From an uncultured Rhodospirillales bacterium (GTDB lineage Bacteria > Pseudomonadota > Alphaproteobacteria > Acetobacterales > Acetobacteraceae): a stretch of 64,000 bases of DNA. The notes under the pieces are model-generated. The model saw nothing but the letters and a program-made list of their open reading frames with translations. It had not been told where the DNA came from and searched no databases. The position numbers and the translations under genes were made by a program. The DNA lies in the NCBI GenBank assembly GCA_903924855.1, contig CAIYCW010000015.1, positions 1 through 64,000 on the forward strand, read 5' to 3'. Numbering within the stretch: the first letter of the stretch is position 1; each line of letters starts with the position of its first letter. This document shows positions 1 to 7,888 of the stretch, piece by piece.

Positions 1-14
1 CGGTTGCCGCGTCA

Positions 15-43
15 TCCGTGATCGAGATCACGGTGCTTTTTTT
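15..43 (+). terminator. Rho-independent terminator of a gene left of the window
   Basis: CCGTGAT and ATCACGG form a 7-bp stem with a CGAG loop. It is followed after three bases by a run of eight T. A plus-strand gene probably ends just outside the left edge. Confidence 0.7.
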
Positions 44-934
44 TGAAATCGGTGATGGCTTTCAAAGCGGCCCTTTTGGTGTCCCGCTCTGCGAGCGGGA
101 GGGAGCGCGCTTAGCTTCTCTTTTTTGTCTTGAAGCCTGCCAGGATAGCGTTGTTGGCAGGCTTCGAGCGATCTGGGTGGTTGGTGAGTCTCAGAGCGAG
201 GGCAAAGCGGGACCAGCCCCGCGACCTGCGCGAGGTTGGCCGCTTGCCCTCACGATCGGCTGGCCGGAGCCGTCCCGTCGCATCAGGCCCGCCACGCCAG
301 GAGGCGCGTGGACGGAAGGTCGACAACTTCTCGACGGCTGCCTGTGCCGCCGGGCGTCCTTGGGCTTTCGACCTGCGCGGTGCCCTTCTGGTGGATGACG
401 CCAGCCCCACGGAACCAGTCTCAGCCAACGCGCCGCCGTATCCAACCGACCACGCTGACCCAGCCGATCCACCGACACGCGGCAGATGGCCGGACTTAAA
501 CAGACGAGTTCGGTTGCGCGCGCAGCGGAAATCCAACCGCCGCATTTGTTTAGCGCTGAGATCTACGCGTCACAAAGTCTGACCCATCCGCTCCATGTCC
601 ACCGTGCTGGAACTGCTCACGAGCGGCTTGTCGGGCAAGTGCGCGAACAATGGCCGAAAGTGACGCTTCTAACGGCGTGGCGAGCGGCATAGGAGCAACG
701 GGCAAGGCGGAAGATCCCTGAGGCCCTGTCGGCGCTGCCACCGACCTAATCGTTCCGCTCTGCCTGCTGCTGCCCGTCACCGAAATCTCGCCAGCGTGTT
801 TCGAAGGCCTGAATTATCATGTGTCTGCTATGGCTTGAAAGATTGGGCAAACTGCTCGGATTTGATGGCCCATGCTATGCCTGCAGCTCGTGCTACGAGG
901 CCACAGAGGGCCGGGTAAGCTAAGCTTTTAGGGT
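44..934. other. Non-coding or decayed DNA left of the CRISPR locus
   Basis: About 0.9 kb without a convincing gene. Short ORFs overlap in all frames on both strands, and none shows a recognisable domain. Two perfect hairpins are visible: 82-100 (8-bp stem, TGC loop) and 133-164 (10-bp stem, 12-nt loop). Neither has a following T-run on either strand, so neither is a clear terminator. The region may be remnant accessory DNA. No ends of an IS were found here. Confidence 0.5.
550..780 (-). CDS. Possible small hypothetical protein
   Basis: A 76-residue ORF on the minus strand. Its middle (SLSAIVRALARQAAREQF) could form an amphipathic helix, which is the only sign that it may be real. It has no recognised domain, no clear ribosome binding site and no operon partner. 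A chance ORF is about as likely. Confidence 0.25.
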   Translation of the reverse strand: MTGSSRQSGTIRSVAAPTGPQGSSALPVAPMPLATPLEASLSAIVRALARQAAREQFQHGGHGADGSDFVTRRSQR

Positions 935-1057
935 TGTTCAATGCCGGTTGGGCAACGGCGGGCCGTAGCCCGCCGTTCATTTTGTGCGCCCAAGGGCACT
1001 TGTTAACGGAAGGCCCGCATTCCCCCATCTGCTAGTTCGGAAAATTGACCGTCCGCA
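935..1057 (-). ncRNA. tracrRNA of the type II-C CRISPR-Cas system
   Basis: On the minus strand, bases 1035 to 1002 are an anti-repeat. A 24-base core (1012-1035) matches the CRISPR repeat complement with one mismatch. The rest pairs through GUU/AAC and CGG/CCG, broken by an opposed UU and one extra base, the bulge typical of crRNA:tracrRNA duplexes. Downstream in the transcript lie a short nexus-like hairpin (984-999) and a perfect 10-bp hairpin with a UACG loop (954-977). A promoter-like TTGACT-16-TACAAG lies just upstream of the expected start near 1056. The RNA should pair with pre-crRNA, allow RNase III processing and bind Cas9. The 3' end is uncertain because no T-run follows the hairpins. 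Confidence 0.8.
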
Positions 1058-1072
1058 AATACCTTGTATGGA
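1045..1072 (+). promoter_or_regulatory. Candidate cas9 promoter
   Basis: TTGACC at 1045-1050, a 16-base spacer, and TATGGA at 1067-1072, just upstream of the cas9 ATG at 1100. The -10 match is weak. It overlaps the opposing tracr promoter candidate. Confidence 0.3.
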
Positions 1073-1090
1073 TCAGGGCTTTTCAGTCAA
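1063..1090 (-). promoter_or_regulatory. Candidate tracrRNA promoter
   Basis: On the minus strand TTGACT (1090-1085), a 16-base spacer and TACAAG (1068-1063) resemble a sigma-70 promoter. It would start transcription near 1056, about 20 bases before the anti-repeat. Confidence 0.45.
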
Positions 1091-1099
1091 CATCCGTCT

Positions 1100-4000
1100 A
1101 TGAGCTATCGCATTTCCATCGATATCGGGGCCAATTCGATCGGCTGGTGCCTACTTTCCTTGGATGAGGATGGCGAGCCGAGTGGCATTCTCGACATGGG
1201 AGTCCGTGTTTTCCCTGACGGGCGAGATCCAAAAACGCAAACGTCCCTCGCAGCAGAACGTCGGTTGGCTCGCGGCATGCGCCGACGGCGGGATCGCTAC
1301 GTTCAGCGTCGAACCGCATTGCTAAATGCCTTAACGCGACTGGGCCTCATGCCTGAGCCAGACGATGACAGGAAGAACATTGCCGGGCTCGATCCTTACC
1401 AACTGCGTCGTGACGCTCTGTTGCGGAAGCTAAGTCCGCACGAACTCGGTCGAGCTATTTTTCATCTCAACCAGAGGCGAGGCTTTCGCAGCAACCGTAA
1501 GACTGACCGCAGCAATGAAGAAGCTGGGAAGATAGCGAGTGCTGCCGACAAGCTCCGGACAGAAATCATCCGTGCAAACGCACCGACACTGGGCTCATGG
1601 CTGGCTGACCGTCACGAGCGTCAATTGTGGGTCAGAGCTAGGTTGGTCGGCACTGGGGCCAAAGCCGCTTACGACTTCTATCCGACCCGCGCGTTGGTCG
1701 AGGAGGAGTTTAACGCGATTTGGGATGCTCAATTGAAATGGTCTCCAAATCTGACGAACGCCATGCGCGAAACCCTGGCGAACATCATTTTTCACCAGCG
1801 CCCTTTGAAGCAGCCTCCCATCGGCAAGTGCTGGCTTGAACCCGCATGCACCAGAGCGCCCAAAGCGCTACCCAGCACTCAGGCTTTCCGTATAGCGCAA
1901 GATCTTGCCCACCTTGCCATTCGTCGTGTTGGAGAGCCGGATCAAGCGCTTGATATTGATCAGATTTCGAGGCTAGCAGCCAAGCTGAACAACGGATTTG
2001 ATCTGTCATTCCACCATGTGCGGAAGGAGCTTGGGCTCGACCAAGGCGTAACTTTTAACCTGGAAAGCAGCTCCCGAGATCAGATCAAGGGAGCAGAAAC
2101 GGCTTCCAGGCTGGCAGGCAGGAAGGGACCATTAGCCTCGATCTGGCCTTCATTGCCCATTGATCAGCGCGATGCGATCGCTTCAGCATTGCTGAATTCT
2201 GACATGCCGTTCGAGACCATCGACGCACTGGTTTCACTGGGTATATCTGAGGCAGATGCTGAATTGGCGGAACGAATTCCGCTACCGGAAGGTCACGCAT
2301 CGCTTTCAACCAAGGCAATCCTGAACGTGCTGCCCCACCTGGAAAGGGGCCTTCGATACTCTGATGCAGTTATTGCAGCGGGCTACGCGCACCATTCGGA
2401 TGACCGGGACGGTGTGATCCACGATCGATTGCCATACTACGGCGCGATCCTCGCATCTCGCCTTGGCACAGGAAGCGGCGAGCCGGACGATCTGGCAGAG
2501 ATACGCTTTGGCAGGGCGCCCAATCCGACAGTCCACGTTGCCCTGAACCAGTTGCGGCACGTGGTGAACGCTCTATTGGACCGATACGGCCACCCAAAGG
2601 AGATCGTCGTCGAGGTCCTCCGTGAGCTAAACCATTCGGCATTCGAACGCCGAAGGATTTCCAAGGAGCAAGAGAAAAACGCCAGGCGCCGGGAGGAGTG
2701 GGCCAGGCAGCTTCAGGAGATCGGCGTAAAGGTAAACGGTGCGAACCTTGCGAGAATGCGCCTGTGGACGGAGCAGGGTGAAGATCCTCGCGAACGCCTC
2801 TGCCCATATACCGGCGAACGCATCTCTCTCACCCGCCTGTTCTCAGCTGAGGTGGAAGAGGATCACATCCTCCCGTTCGCTCAGACGCTGGACGACAGTT
2901 TTGCCAACCGTGTCGTCGTGATGCGTGAGGCGAACCGTGGCAAAGCCAAACAAACGCCGCACGCGGCGTTTCATGCCTCGCCGCAGTGGCCCGAGATTCA
3001 GCAACGAGCGAAACTGCTGCCACCTTCCAAGGCGTGGCGCTTCGCCCCGGACGCAATGCAAAAGTGGCAAGGTGGAAACTCGGATTTCCTCGCTCGCCAT
3101 ATGACAGACAGCGCCTATCTGGCGCGGCTGACGAGGTTGTACCTTCGCGCAGTTTGCGACCCTGACAAGGTCTGGTGCGTTCCAGGCAGGCTGACAGCCA
3201 TGCTCCGAGATGCACTTGGGTTGAACAGCAAGACCGTGCTCGGCAAAGGGGGCGCCCGCAAGGACCGCACAGACCACCGCCACCATGCTATTGACGCCCT
3301 CACGATCGGTCTGATTGACCGGTCATTGCTCAACCGTGTGTCTCGCGCCGCGGGGAGAGCAGAGAACAACGGAAATCGGCTGCTCGATAGGCTGGATGAA
3401 CCCTGGCCAGGGTTCATCCAGGACGTATCGTGCCGAGTTCGACAGATTGCCGTGTCATTCAAGCCCGATACGGCTGCCGTCGGCAGGCTTCACAACGACA
3501 CCGCGTATGGCGCAATTCCAGGTGCCGACGGCCGCATGCCAAATGTTCGGCATCGAGTGCCCATACAATCTCTTGCCGGCTGGAAATCGGACGAAATTGC
3601 CAAGGCGATCGCGGATTTCCGCCTGGCCGCCAAGATATCCAGCGTCGTTTCCGCACATCCTAAAGTGCCCGACCAGGCCGCCGCGCTGTCGTCGATTGCG
3701 CATGATGGAGCAGGTCGTCAGGTGCGGCGTGTTCAGGTTCGCGAACGCCTGGAGGGCGTGCACCCCATTGCCGATCGTCAGACTGGCCGCCCCTACAAGC
3801 TGGTGAAGCTGGACGCAAATCACTGTGCAGAATTCTGGCGTGTCCCTGGTAAGGCCGGTCAGAAGTCCGCCGTGCAGATGAGTGTCGTACCTATGCTCGA
3901 AGCCGCGGCCGAGGAAGTTGCCAAGCACAAGCGGCTCGAGATCCCCGATCGCCGGCCTCATCCTGCGGCCAAGCTTCTGATGCGGCTGCACAAGAACGAT

Positions 4001-4240
4001 GTCCTGGCGATCGGAACCGGCACCGAACGTCGCCTCTATCGTATTGTTAAATTTACGCATGGTGTTGTGACGTGTGCAGAACTGCATGAGGGTGGAGCCT
4101 TGAAGGCGCGAGATGCCGACAGAGGTGACTCTTTCAAATACCTCAATGCATCCAAATCTAAATTATCAGCTGGAAACGCGAGAAAAGTGCTCGTTGACCC
4201 ATCTGGGCACGTCTTTGACACTGGCCCTCTGGTATGGTGA
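1100..4240 (+). CDS. cas9: Cas9 endonuclease, type II-C
   Basis: RNA-guided DNA endonuclease of 1,046 residues, a normal size for alphaproteobacterial II-C Cas9. RuvC-I is seen as SIDIGANSIGW (D8), followed by an Arg-rich bridge helix at about 53-72 and the REC lobe. RuvC-II is IVVEVLREL (E505). HNH is DHILPF with H589, N603 and N612. RuvC-III is HHAIDA (H729, D732). The C-terminal third should be the PAM-interacting domain. All catalytic residues of both nucleases are present, so the enzyme looks functional. The ORF track starts at TTG 1064, but homology begins at ATG 1100 (MSYRIS), so I use that start. Its end overlaps cas1 by 7 bases. GC and codon use look lower than in the core genes to the right, which fits horizontal acquisition. 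Confidence 0.96.
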   Translation: MSYRISIDIGANSIGWCLLSLDEDGEPSGILDMGVRVFPDGRDPKTQTSLAAERRLARGMRRRRDRYVQRRTALLNALTRLGLMPEPDDDRKNIAGLDPYQLRRDALLRKLSPHELGRAIFHLNQRRGFRSNRKTDRSNEEAGKIASAADKLRTEIIRANAPTLGSWLADRHERQLWVRARLVGTGAKAAYDFYPTRALVEEEFNAIWDAQLKWSPNLTNAMRETLANIIFHQRPLKQPPIGKCWLEPACTRAPKALPSTQAFRIAQDLAHLAIRRVGEPDQALDIDQISRLAAKLNNGFDLSFHHVRKELGLDQGVTFNLESSSRDQIKGAETASRLAGRKGPLASIWPSLPIDQRDAIASALLNSDMPFETIDALVSLGISEADAELAERIPLPEGHASLSTKAILNVLPHLERGLRYSDAVIAAGYAHHSDDRDGVIHDRLPYYGAILASRLGTGSGEPDDLAEIRFGRAPNPTVHVALNQLRHVVNALLDRYGHPKEIVVEVLRELNHSAFERRRISKEQEKNARRREEWARQLQEIGVKVNGANLARMRLWTEQGEDPRERLCPYTGERISLTRLFSAEVEEDHILPFAQTLDDSFANRVVVMREANRGKAKQTPHAAFHASPQWPEIQQRAKLLPPSKAWRFAPDAMQKWQGGNSDFLARHMTDSAYLARLTRLYLRAVCDPDKVWCVPGRLTAMLRDALGLNSKTVLGKGGARKDRTDHRHHAIDALTIGLIDRSLLNRVSRAAGRAENNGNRLLDRLDEPWPGFIQDVSCRVRQIAVSFKPDTAAVGRLHNDTAYGAIPGADGRMPNVRHRVPIQSLAGWKSDEIAKAIADFRLAAKISSVVSAHPKVPDQAAALSSIAHDGAGRQVRRVQVRERLEGVHPIADRQTGRPYKLVKLDANHCAEFWRVPGKAGQKSAVQMSVVPMLEAAAEEVAKHKRLEIPDRRPHPAAKLLMRLHKNDVLAIGTGTERRLYRIVKFTHGVVTCAELHEGGALKARDADRGDSFKYLNASKSKLSAGNARKVLVDPSGHVFDTGPLVW

Positions 4241-5223
4241 CACCCATCGGTCGCTTCGTTGAAGTGAGCGAGGAGGGGCAATACCTCTCAAAAGAGCGTG
4301 GTTTCATGCTCGTGTCAGCCGGCACGAAATTGGTCGGCAAAGTCCCGTTGGATGACATTGCGGCTGTCATGGCCACTGCCCGTGGCACGACGGTCTCAGT
4401 CTCATTGCTGGCAGAACTGGCCGAGCGCGGAACACCTTTTGTTGTGCCCGGGGCCAACTTTGCCCCGTCGGCCCTGCTTTGGCCGATTGTGGGCCATCAC
4501 GCGGTGTCTCGTCGGATGGAGTCGCAGATCGCCAACAACCGCGCCTTGTCCAAGGCGCTGTGGCAGCAGGTTGTTGCCGCCAAGATCAGACGCCAGGGTT
4601 GGGCCGTGTCGCAATCTGGCGGCAGCTCGGCGCCCTTCGAATTTCTGGCACGCCGGGTCAAGCTGGGCGACGAAGGCAACCTCGAAGCTCAGGCGGCTCG
4701 GCGCTACTGGCCGCTGATGTTTGGGCCGCAATTTCGGCGGGATCGTGATGCGGCGGGCATCAACGCTCTGCTGAACTATGGTTATGCGGTGCTGCGCGCA
4801 ATTGTGGCCCGGGCGCTCTGTGCCACCGGCCTTCACCCCGGGGTTGGCATCTTTCACCGTCACCCAAGCAATCCCATGCCGTTGGCGGATGACTTGATGG
4901 AACCATTTCGGCCGATCGTCGACCTCACAGTCACGCAACTGGTTCGTGATGACATTCTTGAGGTTGGTCCAGTCGCCAAGCGACGTCTGGTTGCAACCCT
5001 CTGGCAAGACCAGAAAACCGCGCAGGGTACAACGCCGTTGATGACAGCCATCTTACGGACCAGCCAGAGTCTTGCGGACAGCTATCAGAGTGGCATCGCC
5101 GAATTACTGTTCCCGTTCACCGATCTTGATGGTGACGACAATGTCCAGAACGCTGAGTGGTTACCGGATCATGTGGATGATTCTGATGTTCGACCTGCCA
5201 GTGATGACGAAAGCCCAGCGTAA
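4234..5223 (+). CDS. cas1: Cas1 integrase
   Basis: Spacer-acquisition integrase of 329 residues. It inserts protospacers at the leader end together with Cas2. The family signatures are visible: NLEAQAARRYW with the metal-binding Glu (E151), HPGVGIFHR with the conserved His residues (about 201-209), and LADDLMEPFRP with the Asp pair (about 219-220). The ATG overlaps the cas9 stop (translational coupling), and cas2 begins before the gene ends. No csn2 or cas4 is present, which defines the II-C layout. Confidence 0.96.
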   Translation: MVTPIGRFVEVSEEGQYLSKERGFMLVSAGTKLVGKVPLDDIAAVMATARGTTVSVSLLAELAERGTPFVVPGANFAPSALLWPIVGHHAVSRRMESQIANNRALSKALWQQVVAAKIRRQGWAVSQSGGSSAPFEFLARRVKLGDEGNLEAQAARRYWPLMFGPQFRRDRDAAGINALLNYGYAVLRAIVARALCATGLHPGVGIFHRHPSNPMPLADDLMEPFRPIVDLTVTQLVRDDILEVGPVAKRRLVATLWQDQKTAQGTTPLMTAILRTSQSLADSYQSGIAELLFPFTDLDGDDNVQNAEWLPDHVDDSDVRPASDDESPA

Positions 5224-5479
5224 AGCTGCATCCGGGTTCCGCAATTGGCTGTTGGATAAGGGCTGGGAGATGAGCCAGTTCAGCGTCTATCTGCGCTGGT
5301 GTGGCGGCAAAGAGCAGGTTGAGGCTCGACTGCGGGAGGTTGCTCGTCGTGTGCCTCCGGAGGGTAAGGTCCATGTCGTCACGGTCACCGACAGACAGTT
5401 CGAATCGATGGCGGTCCTCAATGGGCCGGCCAGATCGGCTGGACGAAAGGCACGACCAGAGCAACTTCTGCTCTTCTAG
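5171..5479 (+). CDS. cas2: Cas2, Cas1-associated adaptation protein
   Basis: 102-residue Cas2 that bridges Cas1 dimers in the acquisition complex. It begins MWMILMFDLP, with the conserved Asp of the first beta strand (D8) of the ferredoxin-like fold, and contains the usual FSVYLRW segment. The ORF track gives a longer frame from 5072. I chose ATG 5171 because it matches the family N-terminus. It overlaps cas1 by 53 bases in another frame. Last cas gene before the array, 75 bases upstream of the first repeat. Confidence 0.93.
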   Translation: MWMILMFDLPVMTKAQRKAASGFRNWLLDKGWEMSQFSVYLRWCGGKEQVEARLREVARRVPPEGKVHVVTVTDRQFESMAVLNGPARSAGRKARPEQLLLF

Positions 5480-5554
5480 CCAGTCTGGTGCAGACCTTAA
5501 ACAGCATGCCAGACCACCACACTCCCATGTTTTCAATGAGATATGTGATGATCT

Positions 5555-6216
5555 GGTCTAGCAGATGGGGGAGTGCGGGCCAACCGCAACTTCAGCATGG
5601 ATGGCCAGTTCTCGGACCTGGTCTAGCAGATGGGGGAGTGCGGGCCAACCGCAACGAAAGCGCGTTCATCGACGCCGACGCGGGGGTCTAGCAGATGGGG
5701 GAGTGCGGGCCAACCGCAACCTTGATCTCATCGTGCACATCGCGACCGCGGTCTAGCAGATGGGGGAGTGCGGGCCAACCGCAACAGGCGAGCGCGCTGC
5801 CCGACCACATGGACCGGTCTAGCAGATGGGGGAGTGCGGGCCAACCGCAACGAAAGCTGATCGGTGTTGGCGAACGCCGTGGTCTAGCAGATGGGGGAGT
5901 GCGGGCCAACCGCAACAGAGGTGCGGCAACGGAGTTATTCGGGAAAGGTCTAGCAGATGGGGGAGTGCGGGCCAACCGCAACATGATCACGCCGCGATAC
6001 CGCTTGCCGCGGGGTCTAGCAGATGGGGGAGTGCGGGCCAACCGCAACTTATGCGGTGCGGGCGGATTATCCTTGCCGGTCTAGCAGATGGGGGAGTGCG
6101 GGCCAACCGCAACAAAGCGCATTTACGCCATTGCCTTTCTCAGGGTCTAGCAGATGGGGGAGTGCGGGCCAACCGCAACCATCGCGGTCCACGCCTTCGA
6201 GCCGACGTGGGTCTAG
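5555..6216 (-). CRISPR. CRISPR array, 10 full repeats plus a 7-base stump, 10 spacers
   Basis: Ten 36-bp repeats start at 5555, 5620, 5685, 5750, 5816, 5881, 5947, 6013, 6078 and 6144. I saw no variation between copies. Ten spacers are 29 or 30 bp and all different. An eleventh repeat is cut after ggtctag at 6210-6216 by the IS. On the minus strand the repeat begins GTTGCGG and ends CTAGACC. Its 5' half pairs with the tracr anti-repeat, so crRNAs are read leftward, against the cas genes, as known for many II-C loci. The leader should therefore be on the right, where the IS sits. All ten full repeats contain CTAG, the IS target. Short MGECGPTAT-type ORFs across the array are artefacts of the repeats. 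Confidence 0.97.
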
Positions 6217-7058
6217 GCGGTGAACTCATAAACCGCCTTCCGGCTCGGCCTCACTCGTGATTCAAGGTTTCCGAATCTGGGAGCCTTGGATGACACGCCG
6301 CCGATATGAGTTGACTGACCATGAGTGGTTGGTCCTTTCGCCTCATCTGCCGAACAAGCCGCGCGGCGTGCCACGTGTTGATGATCGGCGCGTGCTGAAC
6401 GGCATTCTCTGGCGGTTTCGCACCGGCTCGCCTTGGGCGGAAATCCCCGAGCGCTATGGGCCACCGACCACCTGCTACAATCGCTTCGTCCGCTGGCGAA
6501 AAGCAGGGTTTGGGACCGGCTTTTAGAAGCTGTCTCAGCTGCTTACGACGGCGACATTGTGATGATCGATAGCACCTGTGTCCGCGTTCACCAGAACGCT
6601 GCCACGGGAAAAAAGGGGGTGGAGATGGTTGCATGGGACGTTCCCGTGCCGGCCTTACCAGCAAACTCCATGCGCTCGTCGATGCGGAAGGTCGTCCTGT
6701 CACGTTGCAACTGACGGCTGGCCAGATTGCAGATTGTCAGGAAGCCGAGGCGCTGATCGAGACCGTGGGCGAAGGTGATATCGTGTTGGGAGACAAGGGC
6801 TACGACACCAACGCCATCCGCGCCAAACTCGCAGCGAAGAAGGCTTGGGCAAACATCCCACCAAAGACCAACCGCCGTGGAACGTGCCTCTTTTCAAAAT
6901 GGGTCTACCGTCAGCGCAATCTGGTCGAACGCTTTTTTAATCGGATCAAACAGTTCCGAGGGATCGCAACCCGATACGACAAAGATCCGGCTAACTTCCC
7001 GGCCTCCGTCAAGCTCGTGGCAGCAAAGGGATAGTGCCAGAATTTATGAGTCTGCGGC
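6217..7058 (+). mobile_element. IS5-family insertion sequence, IS427/IS1031-like
   Basis: 842-bp element flanked by CTAG at 6213-6216 and 7059-7062. The terminal inverted repeats (16 bases, 12 matching, with ACTCATAAA identical) are GCGGTGAACTCATAAA at the left and GCCGCAGACTCATAAA read inward from the right. CTAG target duplication and size fit this group. The two CTAG copies do not join into one original site: the left flank is a CRISPR repeat and the right flank is the cas9 upstream region. The element therefore sits at a recombinant junction, not a simple insertion. Confidence 0.9.
6290..7034 (+). pseudogene. IS5-family transposase, two-frame with an extra frameshift
   Basis: DDE transposase spread over three frames. 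The N-terminal part (MTRRRYELTDHEW to YNRFVRWRKAG) stops early at about 6526 because one base appears lost near 6505-6510. The next frame gives VWDRL and the first Asp in MIDSTC. At 6609-6615 a canonical A AAA AAG heptamer would shift ribosomes -1 into the third frame, which continues GCMGRSRAGL, with the second Asp in LGDKGYD and the Glu in LVERFFNRIKQF. The -1 site is probably programmed, as in related IS elements. The upstream one-base loss is probably a mutation that disables the enzyme. The C-terminus also ends early compared with relatives. Confidence 0.85.
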
Positions 7059-7298
7059 CTAGTTCGGAAAATTGACCGTCCGCAAATACCTTGTATGGAT
7101 CAGGGCTTTTCAGTCAACATCCGTCTATGAGCTATCGCATTTCGATCGATATCGGGGCCAATTCGATCGGCTGGTGCCTAGTTTCCTTGGATGAGGATGG
7201 CGAGCCGAGTGGCATTCTCGACATGGGAGTCCGTGTTTTCCCTGACGGGCGAGATCCAAAAACACAAACGTCCCTCGCAGCAGAACGTCGGTTGGCTC
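7059..7298 (+). repeat. Duplicated cas9 promoter/5' segment, copy B
   Basis: Copy of 1032-1271 with three mismatches, starting exactly at the right-hand CTAG of the IS. It carries the same promoter candidates as copy A, including the leftward tracr promoter, but not the tracrRNA body. It ends at TTGGCTC, where it joins PAP2 sequence. Confidence 0.95.
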
Positions 7299-7369
7299 AC
7301 CGCGGCGCTGATCGGCATATCCGTCGGCGGTGGCTCGTTGCTCAGCACGTGGTTGAAACTTGCCTTTGA
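7127..7369 (+). pseudogene. cas9 N-terminal stub
   Basis: The first 57 codons of a second cas9 copy (one coding change, L to V in GWCLVSL) joined at 7298/7299 to foreign sequence. The frame stops after 80 codons. Only RuvC-I is left, with no bridge helix, so it cannot act as a nuclease. The same upstream sequence as the full cas9 is kept, so it may still be transcribed. Confidence 0.9.
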
Positions 7370-7718
7370 TCGCCAGCGCCCAGAGCTCGCGCTGCATGCG
7401 GTCGCCGCGGCCTCGGCGAGCTTTCCCAGTGGTCATGCGATGCTGTCCGCGGTCACTTATCTCACGGTCGGCGGCTTGATCATGCGCACGCATGCAAGCG
7501 CTGCGGCGAAGCTGTATGTGTTTGCAGTGGCAATGCTGCTGACTGTGGCGATCGGTGTCAGCCGGGTTTATCTTGGTGTCCATTGGCCGACGGACGTGTT
7601 GGCCGGCTGGTGCGCCGGCGCCGCCTCGGCGCTGCTATTCGTGCTCATCGACGTCTGGCTGGAACGCTGGCGCAACATCCGGACGGCGAGCCATCCGCCT
7701 TATCGTGCCAGGTGGTGA
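7293..7718 (+). pseudogene. PAP2-family phosphatase, N-terminus lost, fused to cas9 DNA
   Basis: The frame WLTAALIGIS to the stop holds all three phosphatase signatures: KLAFDRQRP, PSGHAM and SRVYLGVHWPTD. These belong to membrane lipid phosphatases (type 2 phosphatidic acid phosphatase or undecaprenyl-diphosphate phosphatase type). The first membrane segments expected before the KLAFDRQRP motif are missing. Upstream of the junction the same frame runs through cas9 DNA out of frame from an ATG at 7191, so a chimeric ORF of 175 residues exists on paper. The missing 5' part was not found elsewhere in the window. I treat it as a deletion product. Confidence 0.8.
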
Positions 7719-7888
7719 CAGCGCCTGTGGTGGCATTGCGAAGTTCGGCCTTAATGACCGATCAGCGGCAGTCTGAGTAACTTCCGAGCCTGCCCGCAAA
7801 GCGGCCGTGCCGTTAGCGTGTCATGGTTCGGCCCTTAAAAGTCGCAACGTTCCGGGGCGCGGATGCTCGTCCGATCAGGGAGAGCGCG

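Larger units (their letters stand above)
1032..1271 (+). repeat. Duplicated cas9 promoter/5' segment, copy A
   Basis: These 240 bases recur at 7059-7298 with three mismatches (at about 1117, 1156 and 1224). The segment starts exactly at the CTAG in the tracr anti-repeat and ends inside cas9 codon 58. It includes the whole tracr/cas9 intergenic promoter region. Confidence 0.95.

Noticed and set aside
82-164. Two perfect hairpins as terminators or small RNA
   Set aside because: No T-run follows on either strand at the proper distance, and no promoter or conserved RNA form could be recognised.
1064-1099. TTG start for Cas9 at 1064 (MYGSGLFSQHPS)
   Set aside because: Cas9 homology begins at MSYRIS (ATG 1100), and the upstream 36 bases overlap the promoter candidates of cas9 and tracrRNA.
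5488-6260. Several ORFs with repeating MGECGPTATK and SSRWGSAGQPQ peptides, both strands
   Set aside because: They are translations of the 36-bp CRISPR repeats; period and spacers show an array.
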